DNA of 64,000 nucleotides from Candidatus Woesearchaeota archaeon (GTDB lineage: Archaea > Nanobdellota > Nanobdellia > Woesearchaeales > ARS49). The translations under genes were made by a program, and so were the position numbers. Every line of letters begins with the position of its first letter. The stretch's first letter is position 1. Shown here in pieces: positions 27,053 to 37,789 of this stretch. The stretch is taken from contig QZIM01000026.1 in NCBI GenBank assembly GCA_003599055.1, positions 1 to 64,000 on the forward strand, read 5' to 3'. Under the pieces are notes generated by a model that ran no database searches, had not been told where the DNA came from, and saw nothing but the letters and a program-made list of their open reading frames with translations.

Positions 27053-28765
27053 ATGAGCGTTCGGGTGATACTGCTAGTTTTGCTGGTGTTCGCAGTACTT
27101 CCAAGTGTGTTCGCTGAGGAAGTGGTCTTTTCCGTTTTTGCGCCAAAGAAACAGTCGCAAAACACGTACGCGTATGTTTCTCAGTCTCCGGTGCAGGTAA
27201 ATCTCGGTTCAGTGCAGGTTTTTTTGGAAATTGAGGCGGACGTGACTGCGTATATTGATGACGAATTCGCCTCGGTTTCTTTGTGTGTTCGCCCTCAGGG
27301 TGGTACGGATGCTTGTCAGCCGCTCAGGGCAGGGGGGCGGAGCGGTGGCTTTTTTGGGGGCGGGACAAGAAGTGAGCATCAAACGGTTCGTTTTTCATTC
27401 AGTCCTTTTGCCGCGGGTGTTCTTGAGTTTTACGTTCGCGGGTCTTCTCAATATTATGGCGGCTACTATGCGTATCTGAACCGGATTGAGTGGTTGGGCG
27501 GTCAGGGGCAGATTGTGCGGCGTGACTTGTCCTCTCTTGGAGGCACCGCGCCTGTTCCGCTTGGTGCAGTGCGTAGTTTTGTGTCGCAGCAGCCGGGTCC
27601 GGAGGGCATCGTTGCGTTTTCGTCCGACCCTCGCGCCGTAGTGTGGTTTAATGACGTGCAGGGCGGGGGCGTCTTGTCTCCGACGTCGCGGAATAAGACG
27701 TCGCATCCGGATGACCAGGTGCTTGCGTGCCTCAATAGCGACCTGAATCGTGATTCGTTAGGCAATCCGCGTTGTGATTATGTTGATGAGAATGAGTGTG
27801 CATCGAGAAATCGTGACTGGTTTGCGGGGAATTGTTGCGGTGATGCGCCGTATGCCGCGTGTGGCTTTTATCAGGACAAGCAGGCGCTGTGCGGTCAGGA
27901 CGGGACCGGGCGTTTCTTGTGGGCGCCGCTCAGTGATGTGGGAAAAATAGTGCGGCTGCAAACGTGTCCGCAGGTTGATGTGGTAAGCAGCGGCCAGAAG
28001 TTTTATTCGTGCGGGCAGCCGTCGGGAAATTTGCCCAATATTGAGCGGTTTCAGGGAAAGCTCAGCATTGCAGGGCACGAGTATGCGTGCGATGGTGATG
28101 TGATTGTTGAATGCGGCGGTCTTGCGCCAAAGTCGCAAGGGGCAAAGCGCCCTGGCGAAACGCTTTCAATTGGCGGTGTTTTGCACACGTGCGCGGCGGA
28201 CGGTCTTTGGAAGCAGAGTTTTGATGGTGACCGCGCATCCTGTGAGTCTGCGGGTTTTGCGTGGACGGGAACAAGGTGTTGTGGGGAGAAAACGGACGTG
28301 CTCTCATCATATGAGGATGAGTACAATCCTGCGGCAGGAGGTGTTCCCGGGGCGTGCTTTAAGGGGCAGTTTGTTCCGAGCGGCGGGTTTGTTTCAGGGA
28401 ACAGGAATATTCTCAATCATCGGGGGAAGTTTTACGTTTGTGAGCCGAATCCGCAGCAGCAGTCGTCTGCATTGCAGTTGTTTGCGGGGACGGGCATTAC
28501 GCCTGTTGTTTCTTCCGCGTGCGGTTTGCCTCTGCAAAACTCGCTCTTGCAGGGTTCGCTCGTGCACGCGGTATGTACTCCTGAGGGTGTTTGGGATTTT
28601 GTTGCGCGAACAGATGAGCATACGGTGAAGTCAGCGCGCTGGCAGGTTTCGGGTTCGGGAGTAAGGTCGGGCTGTTGTCCTTTGGGTGAGTGCTGGGACG
28701 GCACTCGGTGCCGTGCGCGCGGTGAGTATCAGATTGTGGGCGTTCGGGGGTTCCGATGCAGGTAA
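27053..28765 (+). CDS. secreted Cys-rich surface protein
   Basis: Signal peptide VILLVLLVFAVLPSVFAEE; many Cys pairs (NCCGDAPYAACG, RCCGEK). Confidence 0.7.
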   Translation: MSVRVILLVLLVFAVLPSVFAEEVVFSVFAPKKQSQNTYAYVSQSPVQVNLGSVQVFLEIEADVTAYIDDEFASVSLCVRPQGGTDACQPLRAGGRSGGFFGGGTRSEHQTVRFSFSPFAAGVLEFYVRGSSQYYGGYYAYLNRIEWLGGQGQIVRRDLSSLGGTAPVPLGAVRSFVSQQPGPEGIVAFSSDPRAVVWFNDVQGGGVLSPTSRNKTSHPDDQVLACLNSDLNRDSLGNPRCDYVDENECASRNRDWFAGNCCGDAPYAACGFYQDKQALCGQDGTGRFLWAPLSDVGKIVRLQTCPQVDVVSSGQKFYSCGQPSGNLPNIERFQGKLSIAGHEYACDGDVIVECGGLAPKSQGAKRPGETLSIGGVLHTCAADGLWKQSFDGDRASCESAGFAWTGTRCCGEKTDVLSSYEDEYNPAAGGVPGACFKGQFVPSGGFVSGNRNILNHRGKFYVCEPNPQQQSSALQLFAGTGITPVVSSACGLPLQNSLLQGSLVHAVCTPEGVWDFVARTDEHTVKSARWQVSGSGVRSGCCPLGECWDGTRCRARGEYQIVGVRGFRCR

Positions 28766-29901
28766 AATTCGTGCTTATTGTGTTGTTTCTTGCAGCGGTT
28801 GCATTCGCGCAAGTGCCTCCTGCGGACTGGGTGGAAGAGTCGATTAAGTCTGACTTTCGGCAGCTCGGTGTTGGTTTTTGCAGGGCGGAAGAGCAGTGCT
28901 TGGTGCGAAATGATTTTAATCCTGATTTTGACAATAATCCGAACAGTTATTGGGATGGGTTAAGGAACCGCTCGAACGGTCCGAAGTGTATTAATGATAC
29001 GCAGTATATTTTGGACTATTATTGTGATGGCGGAAGTTGGACGTCGCGCACGCGCCGAATTTCCGAGCAGCTTTTGGCGGTTGCCCTTGCGCAGAGTGGC
29101 GAGAATTTTTCGCTCTACTGTGACCGGTATGACCGTGTGCTGAATAGGTACTTGTATCCGGTTGAGCGGGGAATTGCGCAGGACTTTTTGGGGAAGTTCT
29201 GTCCGCAGGGGTTCACCGAGCAGGTGCTTGAGGGGTGTACGAATAATATGTGCGTGCTCAGGCACGCAGGAGGGGTGGCGTTCGGGGCGTCGCTTAATTC
29301 TCCGGTTGATAATCCGCAGCGCAGTTTCCTCTTTGCGTTAAACAGGCCGTCAAATGAGTGCAGGAATGCGGTTGATGATGATGGGGAGTTTGACCCGTGC
29401 GGGAATAATGTGTGGTATGACCGAAGGCTCAACGCAGTGCTCTATGCGCCGGGTGTTCCGAGTCTTCCTGCGCCGCAATTGCTTGCCTCGGACTTTTTCC
29501 GGCGGCCCTTTGAGGAGAAGCTGCACCCGTACGTGTTTTCTTTCGTGCACAGGCCGCAGGTTCAGCGCTATAATTATTCTTTCTTTAACCAAACGCCGCT
29601 GTTCAATTACGTGTATATGGCAAAGGCAAATGAGGAGTTTGTGTACGCGTTTAAGCAGGAGAACGTGACGCTGTTCCAAATTGATTTTGCGGGGTGGTAT
29701 TTCTCAAATATTGCGCTTCCCAAGGACGCGTGTGCGCGCCTGATGAAAAGGGCGGACTCGTTTGCAGGGTGTGAGCAGCAGCCGTCTCCTTCGGAGTTTT
29801 TTATGGCGGCGCAAAGGACTCCTCCGCCGGGCAATTTCCGCCAGCCGAGTTTGGTTGATGCGTGGAGTGATGTGGTGGGGATGCTGCGGGTGGGAAGATG
29901 A
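28756..29901 (+). CDS. secreted hypothetical protein
   Basis: Signal peptide FVLIVLFLAAVAFAQ; overlaps previous ORF. Confidence 0.7.
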   Translation: MQVKFVLIVLFLAAVAFAQVPPADWVEESIKSDFRQLGVGFCRAEEQCLVRNDFNPDFDNNPNSYWDGLRNRSNGPKCINDTQYILDYYCDGGSWTSRTRRISEQLLAVALAQSGENFSLYCDRYDRVLNRYLYPVERGIAQDFLGKFCPQGFTEQVLEGCTNNMCVLRHAGGVAFGASLNSPVDNPQRSFLFALNRPSNECRNAVDDDGEFDPCGNNVWYDRRLNAVLYAPGVPSLPAPQLLASDFFRRPFEEKLHPYVFSFVHRPQVQRYNYSFFNQTPLFNYVYMAKANEEFVYAFKQENVTLFQIDFAGWYFSNIALPKDACARLMKRADSFAGCEQQPSPSEFFMAAQRTPPPGNFRQPSLVDAWSDVVGMLRVGR

Positions 29902-31178
29902 GGGGTCAGATAACGGTGTTCATTTTGATTGGTATTATGGTTGTGGTTGCGTTTGCAATGACGTTGTATGCGGGTTCGCGGCTTGGGCTTGGCGGCAAGG
30001 GCTTGAAGGAGGGCGAGCGCGCGGGGGTGTCTGAGATTGAGGACGCGGTGCGTTCGTGCCTGAATATTGCGCTGGGTGAGGGGCTTGCGCGTGCAGGGCG
30101 GCAGGGCGGGATTATTTTCAGTGATGAGGGCGGTGTTTTCCCGCGGGAAGGGTTTGACTTTTTGGGGGTGCCGTCTGCAGGGGGGATTGTGGAAACCCCT
30201 TTTATTGTGCTGCCGCCGCAAGGGGATGTTGGCGGGCTCTTTTTTGCGGATGTTCCGCTCTATCCGTTTGATGGGTTTCCGTTTCCGCCAAATGAAGAGG
30301 TGCCGTTTTTGACGGGGTATTACGGTATCAGCCGGCTTCCTCCGCTCTATCGTGTTTCTGAGGGGGAGTCGGTGCAAAATTCAGTGCAGGCAGCGCTGGA
30401 GTCGTTTGTTGCGCAAAAGAGTGCGGAGTGCATGGATTGGGCGTCGTTTGCGCAAAAAGGGCTTGAGGTGAGTGCGGGGCAGCCATCAGTGGTGTTGCTG
30501 TTCGCGCAGCGTCAGGACCAGTTTGTGGGCGAGCAGTTTGTGACGGCGCAGCTGACATGGCCGCTGGAGGTGGAAACGCCGGGTCTTGACAAGGTGGTGC
30601 TGACTGATTTTTCCGTGCGTGTTCCCGTGCGCCTCGCATCGGTGTATTATGTGGCAAAGTCAATTGTTGACGGGGATGTGACTGATGTGACTTATGTTCC
30701 TTCGCCGCAGGGGGGAATGCAAGTTGAGGAAATCACGGTCGGTGATGACAGCGTGATTAAGGTATCTGACCCGCAGAGTGCTGTGCAGGGTGTTCCGTTT
30801 TCATTTTGGATTGCGCGAAAGAACCGCGTGCCGGGGCTTTGGCATATTGATGAGGCGCCGCTTGAGCGCGTGGTGTTTCACGTGGCACCGGAAGGGAGAG
30901 GGACGCGGGTGACGGTTGATGGGAACTTTTTGCGGTTCAGCGACCCGTGCCCTGAGGGTGGCGTGCCAAGTCCGTTTGTGGTGGAGCTCAATGCGTCTGA
31001 CCCTGATGAGGATGCAGTGCGTTTTGAAGTGCAGGTGGTGGGGAGCGTGCAAAACGAGTTAAATGAGATTGGTGAGCGGCGTATTCGCGTTTTTGCGGGC
31101 GATGGCTCGGGTGGACCATCTTCGCGTTTTGACAGTCAGGAGCTCAAGGTGGGGGTGGCGTTATGTCCCGTGCGGTAG
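29898..31178 (+). CDS. pilin-like membrane-anchored secreted protein
   Basis: N-terminus MRGQITVFILIGIMVVVAFAMTLYAG (class-III-like signal); 4-nt overlaps with neighbours. Confidence 0.7.
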   Translation: MRGQITVFILIGIMVVVAFAMTLYAGSRLGLGGKGLKEGERAGVSEIEDAVRSCLNIALGEGLARAGRQGGIIFSDEGGVFPREGFDFLGVPSAGGIVETPFIVLPPQGDVGGLFFADVPLYPFDGFPFPPNEEVPFLTGYYGISRLPPLYRVSEGESVQNSVQAALESFVAQKSAECMDWASFAQKGLEVSAGQPSVVLLFAQRQDQFVGEQFVTAQLTWPLEVETPGLDKVVLTDFSVRVPVRLASVYYVAKSIVDGDVTDVTYVPSPQGGMQVEEITVGDDSVIKVSDPQSAVQGVPFSFWIARKNRVPGLWHIDEAPLERVVFHVAPEGRGTRVTVDGNFLRFSDPCPEGGVPSPFVVELNASDPDEDAVRFEVQVVGSVQNELNEIGERRIRVFAGDGSGGPSSRFDSQELKVGVALCPVR

Positions 31179-34100
31179 TGTTCCTCTTTGCGCTCGTAAT
31201 TGTTCTTGCGGTTCCGGTTGACGCGCAGGAGCGCGGTTGTTGCTGTGACCCGGTGGTGCGAAACGGCAGTATTCAGACGCGGGAGGATTGTGACCGCCAG
31301 CGTTTTGTGTTTGCGGGTTTTCCGGGTTTTAAGACGTGTAGTGACCATTGTAATGCGACGTTGACGGAAATTGTTACGGGTTTTTGCGGGGATGGGCTGT
31401 GTCAGCCGAATGAAAACTCGGTTTCGTGCGCGCAGGACTGTGCGCGAATTGAGGAGGGGTGCGGGAGTCCGACGTTCAGGCCGTCGCCGAGGAACTTGGT
31501 TATTACGCCAATTGAGGGCCAGCGCGCGTTTTATATGACGTTTCAGGTTCCCTGTCCGGTGGACTTTATCACAATTTCGCGTTGTGCGGGTCTTGGGTGC
31601 GGGAATTTCAGTAAGGTTGCGGAGATTCCGCCGGGAACGTCGTTTACGGATGAGAGTGCGGATTTGCGTTTTGATACGGACTATATGTATGAGGTGGTTG
31701 CGCAGTACAGTCAGGTGGGGGCAAGTGAGCCAGTGGTTGCACCGGCAAGTTTGGGGGACATTGAGTGTTTGGGGCGCGGGCAGGGCTCGTTCTGTGTTTC
31801 TGATGCGACGTACGTGCAGTATCGTGACTATTTGCAGCGGTTTGGTTTTGCGCCGTATGCTGCAGTGGACTTTCAGGCGCAGTTTTCGCGGTTTGTTGAG
31901 CTTGCGTTTGGCCAGCGGTTTAACCGTGCGTGGTCGTGCCGGCAGAACCGTTTGCAGGGGCCGGAAGTGTCGTGTGATGCGGAGTCGTTCTGTGTTTCTG
32001 ATGAGAGGGGCTCGCGGTGCGCGCGAAGTGAGCCGTGCAGTGACCAGTCTGACCCGTTCGGTCTTTTCGGAAGTGTTGCATCCTGCGAGGGGGTGATTCC
32101 GCGGTATTGCTTTTTTGACAAGAGTCCGACGGTGGTCGGCCAATGTTATGCGTGCAGTCCGAAAATGAGCTGTTATGATTACAAGAGTAGGGATTCGTGT
32201 GTAAGGGATAATTGCGGCGCGGGTGAGTGTGAGTGGCGTGACACGTTTGGTGATTTGGGCTTTGGCGTGTGTGTGGACAGGCGGCGCAGTAATTGCCTGT
32301 TCTGTCAGGAGGCGGGAACGCAGGGCCTTGGGAATGTGAACGCGTCAAGCTCGGTGTGGGATGCGTGTCGTGAGGAGAAGAGTTTGGCGCTCAGCACGAT
32401 TTCTTTCCCGTGCTTTTTCGATAAGGAATTGCGCACGAGCAAGGGGTGTGATGAGGCGTCGTGCGCGGATTATACGGAGGTGCAGTGTGCAAGCCCGGTG
32501 GGTGGTATTCGCGTGTCAGGGGATAACAATCGCGCAACGGTAAGTGATGACCCGTGCGGGATTCGCGTGTGTGAGTATAATGAGGTGACGGGGTGTGTGA
32601 AGAAGTCGGATGCGCGTGCGGCGTTCCGGGACTGTAAGTTTGGGAACCGGACGTGTGAGGCGGACTATTTCCCGCCGCAAACAACACTGCTCCCATCAGG
32701 TGTTGCGGGGCGGGTTGATGCGGTAAACATTCGTATTTTTGATAAGATTGGGAAAAAGGAAAGCCCAATTGATGCGTCGGGAAGGGCGGGGTATCTTACG
32801 TATTTGTGCGTGAAGAATGCGTCGAACCCGTGCAGCGATGCGGGCAGGTTCACGATTGCAACAAATGCATCACAGCTGTTGCTTAAGAATAAGGTCTTGC
32901 GTGATTTCAAGGACGGGAAGTTAAGGATTTTAACACAGCTTGCCGCGGGCAATAATAGCGTGGTGTACTACAGTAGGGACGCGGCGAATAATTTGGAAGT
33001 GGTGAAGGAAACGGTTGTTTTTGCGTGTGAGGCCTGTCAGGGCCCGACGCTTTTGAATGCCTCGGTGTCTGCAGGGCGTTTGTTGGGCAATACGTTTTAC
33101 ACGTCTGCGACCGTGCCGACGTTCACATTTGAGTTTGACGAGCCGTCTCTTGTGACGTTTGCGGAAATTCGTTCGGACGAGGGGACGATTGCGCTCTCGC
33201 AGCTCACGCAAGGGATGCTCGCGCGCCATCAGTTTGTCGCTTCGACAGGGCTTTTCGGAAACTACACGGTTCATCTGAATGCGAAGAACGCGCAGAACAT
33301 TTTCATTAATGCGACAGGTCTTGATTACGGGCTGGTGGTTGACCCTGCGCTTGCGGAAGTGAAGATTTTGCCGCGTGATGGGACGATTATCAATAAGAGT
33401 GTGGTGGATATTGAGCTGAACTTTTCCCGGCTTGTCACGCTTGATAACGTGAGTGTGGTTCTTGAGAGCTTCTCAGACCCGTTTGTGAAGCGGCAGATTC
33501 CAAGCGACGTGACTGCATTGTTCAGGTCAGGGGACAATCAGTCATTTGAGGCAGCAGTGCAGAATTTGACGGGAGGAGGGATGCACACGATTGTTGTGAA
33601 TGCGCTTGGGTTCAACGCGCTTCCTGTTTCCGCGGAGAGCAGGTTTTTCTTGGCAACGCTCAAGCCGCAGATTCGTATGGCAAATCCGACGTTCGGGGTA
33701 ACGCCGTATGTGACGTTTGATGCGGTGGTGGAAACGCCGCTTCCGAGCACGTGTGCGTATGTGTTTAACACACCGACTCCGCCGAACCCGGCTGATTTTG
33801 ACTTTTTCAGGAAATTTGAGGGGGACCAGTATGTGCATACGGCGCGCGGCCTGCAGATTGGGGACCAGTTGCAGGATGAGTTTTTGCTGCACGCATATTG
33901 CCGTTTCCCGCTCTTTGGTCTGGTGAATAGGACGTTCCGCGTTGTTTTTGACCCGGAGCCGCCGATTATTTTGTCCGCGCAGGCAGAGCCGGATATTATT
34001 GCCGAGCAGTTTTTCCCGGACACGGAATTGTTCGTAACGACGCTTAAGGTTCAGCTGGACAAGGCAGGGTTCTGTAAGTACAGTGCGGCAGTGCCGACGT

Positions 34101-36235
34101 TTGCGAATATGGAGGGGTTTTTCCCCGGGTTTGATACGGCGCCAAAGGAGGCGGTGCTGGGTGATGTGAACGTGACGGGCCGTTCCGCGTACACGTATTT
34201 TGTTGCGTGCAAGGGGAAGAATCAGCTTGTTTCAGAGCCGGTGCAGGTGCGCTTCTCGGTTGACCTCTCGCAGCCGCTGAGGGTGAAGAGTACAACGCCG
34301 TTTGGGTTTGGGACAAAGGAGTTCACGCTTGGCGTTGTTGGGAATAAGCGGGTATTCTGTTATTTTGGCGAGACTGCGGATGCGGCGACGCGGTGTATGG
34401 GTGCGTGCAGGAGCCAGTACGCACAGGCGCAGGATTTCACGGTGGATTCTGATGGGAATTATACGTATTTTGTGCAGTGCGCGCACGCGTCAGGGGAGAA
34501 GTCGGATATTGTGCAGGTTCCGGTTTTGGTTGACTCAACGCCGCCGGAGATTGAGTATGTGGCGGATGAGAGTGCGCTTGAGGACCCGCAGGTTTCGTGG
34601 TCGCTCAAGAAGCTTCGTGTTGCGCTCAGGGCAAACGACCCGGAAAGCGGTGTTGATTATTTCTTGGTTTCCATTCGGAGTTTGGAGACGCGCCGTTTTG
34701 TTGTGCGTGATGTGGTGGTAAATGACACAAGCGGGCAGCCGCTTTATGTCGGGACAACGGAAAACGGGACTCCGCTGCGCTTGCGTGATGGTGAGCGGTA
34801 TGAGGTTGAGGCGGTCGCGGTAAACAGGGTGGGGCTAAGGAGCGAGCCGCAAACGTCTGATGGCGTGATTGTTGACAGTTCGCGTGAGCCCGAGCCGTGT
34901 CAGAATGCGGAGAAGGATGGTGATGAGACGGATGTTGATTGCGGCGGTTCGTGCGAGTCGTGTGAGGAGAACCGTTTGTGCGCAAGGGACCGTGATTGTG
35001 CGTCTAATTATTGTTCGGGCGGGAAGTGTTTGCAGGCGAGCTGTACGGATGGGGCAATGAACGGTCTTGAGTCTGATGTTGATTGCGGAGGGAAGTTGTG
35101 TTCGCGCTGTGAGCTTGACCGCGGTTGTATTATGGACTCGGATTGCGGGACGGATTATTGTGACCCTGCGCGAAAGGTGTGCGCGATAGCGCCGCTGTGT
35201 GCGGACAAGCAGCTCTCTGAGGGGGAAACGGATATTGATTGTGGGGGGCCGTGTGATAGGTGCGGTGATGGAAAGACGTGTCAGGAGCACGGTGATTGTG
35301 TAAAGGGGCTTTCCTGTCATCCGGAGGAGAAGGTGTGCACAACTGAGCCGGTGAATGATGATGATGCGGATGGGGTTCCTGATGATGTGGACAAGTGCCT
35401 GGGCTCTCCGCTTGAGGAGTCGGTGGATGAGGAGGGGTGTGCGCTATCGCAAAAGTTCAGTTTGGGCGATGGGGTTGATGATAAGTGGCGGATGGACTAT
35501 TTTGGCTGTATTGATTGTCCTGAGGCCGCAGCGGATGCGGATGGTGACGGAGATGGGTTGACGAACCGTCAGGAGTATGATGCGGGTTCGAATCCCAAGT
35601 CAAGGGATACTGATTTTGACGGCTGGAGTGATGGTGATGAGGTTGAGGCGGGAACAAGCCCAACTGACCCGGCAAGCCATCCGCCTTCAACGCTCAAAGG
35701 TCTTTTGTGGGTGCTCTTCATTTTGCTTGTGCTGGGTCTTGTGGCGTTCGGCGGCTATTTGCTCTCGCAAATGAAAGAGCGGGAAAAGCCGGCAAGGGAG
35801 CGTCGTGAAGAGAGGCGTGAGTATGTTTCTGAGCGTCATTTGGCGCACCCAACCAGGGCGGCGGAATTAAGTGAGTTGCGTAAATTTGCGCAAAAAGAGG
35901 AGTTGCCAAAGGAGGAGTGGGTGTCGCTTGAGAGGAAGATTAAGAAGAAGGCGCTTCCGAAGGGGAAGTTTGAGCACGAGATGGAAAAGTTGCGAAGGAT
36001 TGCGGAGGTTGAGGAGGGCGGCTCTCCGCTTGAGCGTTTGCGCGCGCATATTGCCTCTTTGTCTGAGAAGGAGCGCGACGTCCTCCTCAAAAAGCTTCAG
36101 CGCATAAAGATGGGCGAGCTATCAACTGAGGAGCTTGAGGCAGTGCTCAGGAAATTGAAGATTACGGCAAAGTATTATGCGGAGCACAAAGAGGAGCTTG
36201 AGGAGGAGCTGATGCGGTATGCGAAAAGGAAGTAG
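31163..36235 (+). CDS. giant (1690 aa) Cys-rich surface protein with calcium-binding-type repeats and C-terminal TM
   Basis: Signal peptide; repeated ETDVDCGG.C..C...CxxxxDC...YC units; thrombospondin-type-3-like DADGDGDGLTNRQEYDAGSNPKSRDTDFDGWSDGDEVEAGTSPTDP; TM LLWVLFILLVLGLVAFGGYLLS; charged cytoplasmic tail. Confidence 0.85.
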   Translation: MSRAVVFLFALVIVLAVPVDAQERGCCCDPVVRNGSIQTREDCDRQRFVFAGFPGFKTCSDHCNATLTEIVTGFCGDGLCQPNENSVSCAQDCARIEEGCGSPTFRPSPRNLVITPIEGQRAFYMTFQVPCPVDFITISRCAGLGCGNFSKVAEIPPGTSFTDESADLRFDTDYMYEVVAQYSQVGASEPVVAPASLGDIECLGRGQGSFCVSDATYVQYRDYLQRFGFAPYAAVDFQAQFSRFVELAFGQRFNRAWSCRQNRLQGPEVSCDAESFCVSDERGSRCARSEPCSDQSDPFGLFGSVASCEGVIPRYCFFDKSPTVVGQCYACSPKMSCYDYKSRDSCVRDNCGAGECEWRDTFGDLGFGVCVDRRRSNCLFCQEAGTQGLGNVNASSSVWDACREEKSLALSTISFPCFFDKELRTSKGCDEASCADYTEVQCASPVGGIRVSGDNNRATVSDDPCGIRVCEYNEVTGCVKKSDARAAFRDCKFGNRTCEADYFPPQTTLLPSGVAGRVDAVNIRIFDKIGKKESPIDASGRAGYLTYLCVKNASNPCSDAGRFTIATNASQLLLKNKVLRDFKDGKLRILTQLAAGNNSVVYYSRDAANNLEVVKETVVFACEACQGPTLLNASVSAGRLLGNTFYTSATVPTFTFEFDEPSLVTFAEIRSDEGTIALSQLTQGMLARHQFVASTGLFGNYTVHLNAKNAQNIFINATGLDYGLVVDPALAEVKILPRDGTIINKSVVDIELNFSRLVTLDNVSVVLESFSDPFVKRQIPSDVTALFRSGDNQSFEAAVQNLTGGGMHTIVVNALGFNALPVSAESRFFLATLKPQIRMANPTFGVTPYVTFDAVVETPLPSTCAYVFNTPTPPNPADFDFFRKFEGDQYVHTARGLQIGDQLQDEFLLHAYCRFPLFGLVNRTFRVVFDPEPPIILSAQAEPDIIAEQFFPDTELFVTTLKVQLDKAGFCKYSAAVPTFANMEGFFPGFDTAPKEAVLGDVNVTGRSAYTYFVACKGKNQLVSEPVQVRFSVDLSQPLRVKSTTPFGFGTKEFTLGVVGNKRVFCYFGETADAATRCMGACRSQYAQAQDFTVDSDGNYTYFVQCAHASGEKSDIVQVPVLVDSTPPEIEYVADESALEDPQVSWSLKKLRVALRANDPESGVDYFLVSIRSLETRRFVVRDVVVNDTSGQPLYVGTTENGTPLRLRDGERYEVEAVAVNRVGLRSEPQTSDGVIVDSSREPEPCQNAEKDGDETDVDCGGSCESCEENRLCARDRDCASNYCSGGKCLQASCTDGAMNGLESDVDCGGKLCSRCELDRGCIMDSDCGTDYCDPARKVCAIAPLCADKQLSEGETDIDCGGPCDRCGDGKTCQEHGDCVKGLSCHPEEKVCTTEPVNDDDADGVPDDVDKCLGSPLEESVDEEGCALSQKFSLGDGVDDKWRMDYFGCIDCPEAAADADGDGDGLTNRQEYDAGSNPKSRDTDFDGWSDGDEVEAGTSPTDPASHPPSTLKGLLWVLFILLVLGLVAFGGYLLSQMKEREKPARERREERREYVSERHLAHPTRAAELSELRKFAQKEELPKEEWVSLERKIKKKALPKGKFEHEMEKLRRIAEVEEGGSPLERLRAHIASLSEKERDVLLKKLQRIKMGELSTEELEAVLRKLKITAKYYAEHKEELEEELMRYAKRK

Positions 36236-36722
36236 GGCGCAGATGTTGCAGCAGGTGTTTGTGTTTATCTTGGCAGGCCTTATTTTCATCCTGATTATTG
36301 GGTATGGTTATCGGGCGATTCAGTACTTTTTGGAGAGGCAGGAGCAGGTGGTGTTGGTTGATTTTAGGCACGATTTGGAGATTGGGGTGGAGCAGGTCAA
36401 GCGTGACTTTCAGAGTGTGCGCCGGCTGACGCTGCGTTTGCCAAGTAAGTTTGCAGGCGTGTGTTTTTTTGATTATTCGCGGTGCGCCCAAGTATCCAAT
36501 CCGCAGTTGGAAAGCCCAAACGGCCTTTTTCGGCTTGGCTGGGCGCGTGATGCGTGTGTGACGGGGAGTGAAAACGTTTTTATTGTTCCAAGGGCATCGG
36601 AGCGGCTTGATTTTCCTGATGTGGAGGTGCCGGAAGGGTATGTGTGTATTCCGAATGAGGACGGGGTGCGCGTGCGCCTTGAGGGGACGGGGCGAAAGGC
36701 AAGGGTGAGCGCGTGGTCGTAG
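36219..36722 (+). CDS. pilin-like membrane protein
   Basis: MRKGSRAQMLQQVFVFILAGLIFILIIGYGYRAI. Confidence 0.65.
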   Translation: MRKGSRAQMLQQVFVFILAGLIFILIIGYGYRAIQYFLERQEQVVLVDFRHDLEIGVEQVKRDFQSVRRLTLRLPSKFAGVCFFDYSRCAQVSNPQLESPNGLFRLGWARDACVTGSENVFIVPRASERLDFPDVEVPEGYVCIPNEDGVRVRLEGTGRKARVSAWS

Positions 36723-37789
36723 GGAGAAGGGGTTTTGAGGAGCAGTTTCATTGGATTTTTGTGCTTATTGCGGGCGGGGTGATTTTGGGTTTTTTCTTTG
36801 TGGTTGCGCAAAAGCAGCGTTCGCTGAGTACGGAGCGTCTCCAGCTCACGTTGGTGACTGATGTTGAGGATATTTTTGTGGGCGCGCTGGTGAGTAAGGG
36901 TGCGGCGCAGGTGCTTCCGCTTCCGCCGCAGGGGATTGGGTTTGAGTGTACGCGGGGGTGTGAGTGCCGGTTCAGGGTGAGTAATGCGGCAAAATCGTTT
37001 GGGGGGAAGTCTTTTTTTGCGCCAAGGGTTGTGCGTGGTGATGATGCATTGGTGTGGACGGTTGATTGGAAGCAGCCGTTTCGCGTGTCAAATTTTGTGA
37101 TGGTGACGAATCCTTCGCGTGCGTTTGTTTTTGTGTATGATGAGAATAACGGGGAGAGCAGGCGCTTGCACGAGCAGGTGGTAAAGGGTCTTCCGCCGCC
37201 GGTGCTTCGGCAGGGGCGCGTTGTGGGCGAGGTGCAGTATGTGAATGCGACGCTTGGCAATGTGTCTCGGATGAGCCCGCTTGAGTTTGACGAGGTACGG
37301 TTTGTGTTTTTAGGGCTCTCGCCGGAGCGGGTGAAGCAGGTTTCCTTAACGCGCGGGTGGGAGGGTGTTTCAGGCGTGAGTGTTGATGCGAATGCGGTTG
37401 GCTTTTATGAGTACGCGGGCCGTTTTGATTCTGTTGACTACATTTCGTATGCGGGCTTGCCGACGGTGTTTGCCGCGATTTTTGCCGAGGACAGCACGAT
37501 GTATGCGTGCAGTGTGGGGTTTGCGTTTGGGCGGCTTGCGTATTTGTCGGAAGTGTATGCGAGGCGTGCGCAGTCGCTTTCGCTTGCGCTTGAGGAATCA
37601 AGGCCGTGGTGTTCATATCAGTCAATGATTGACCAGTTAAGGGCGATGGGTGCTGCGGCAAGGGCGGTGGCTGATGCGGGTGAGATGCGCGGTGTTGCCC
37701 AGCGCATTGCGGAGGTTGGGCGTCTTGGTTCGAACGTGGAGCGGCTGAATAACGAGCTTGTTTTGCGGAGCTGTCCGGAGTTGTTCTGA
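36713..37789 (+). CDS. membrane-anchored secreted protein
   Basis: GFEEQFHWIFVLIAGGVILGFFFVVAQ; chained overlap. Confidence 0.65.
   Translation: MVVGRRGFEEQFHWIFVLIAGGVILGFFFVVAQKQRSLSTERLQLTLVTDVEDIFVGALVSKGAAQVLPLPPQGIGFECTRGCECRFRVSNAAKSFGGKSFFAPRVVRGDDALVWTVDWKQPFRVSNFVMVTNPSRAFVFVYDENNGESRRLHEQVVKGLPPPVLRQGRVVGEVQYVNATLGNVSRMSPLEFDEVRFVFLGLSPERVKQVSLTRGWEGVSGVSVDANAVGFYEYAGRFDSVDYISYAGLPTVFAAIFAEDSTMYACSVGFAFGRLAYLSEVYARRAQSLSLALEESRPWCSYQSMIDQLRAMGAAARAVADAGEMRGVAQRIAEVGRLGSNVERLNNELVLRSCPELF

Noticed and set aside
31136-32143. 335-aa minus-strand ORF
   Set aside because: Arg/Thr/Leu-rich shadow ORF opposite the 1690-aa gene; no domain signal.
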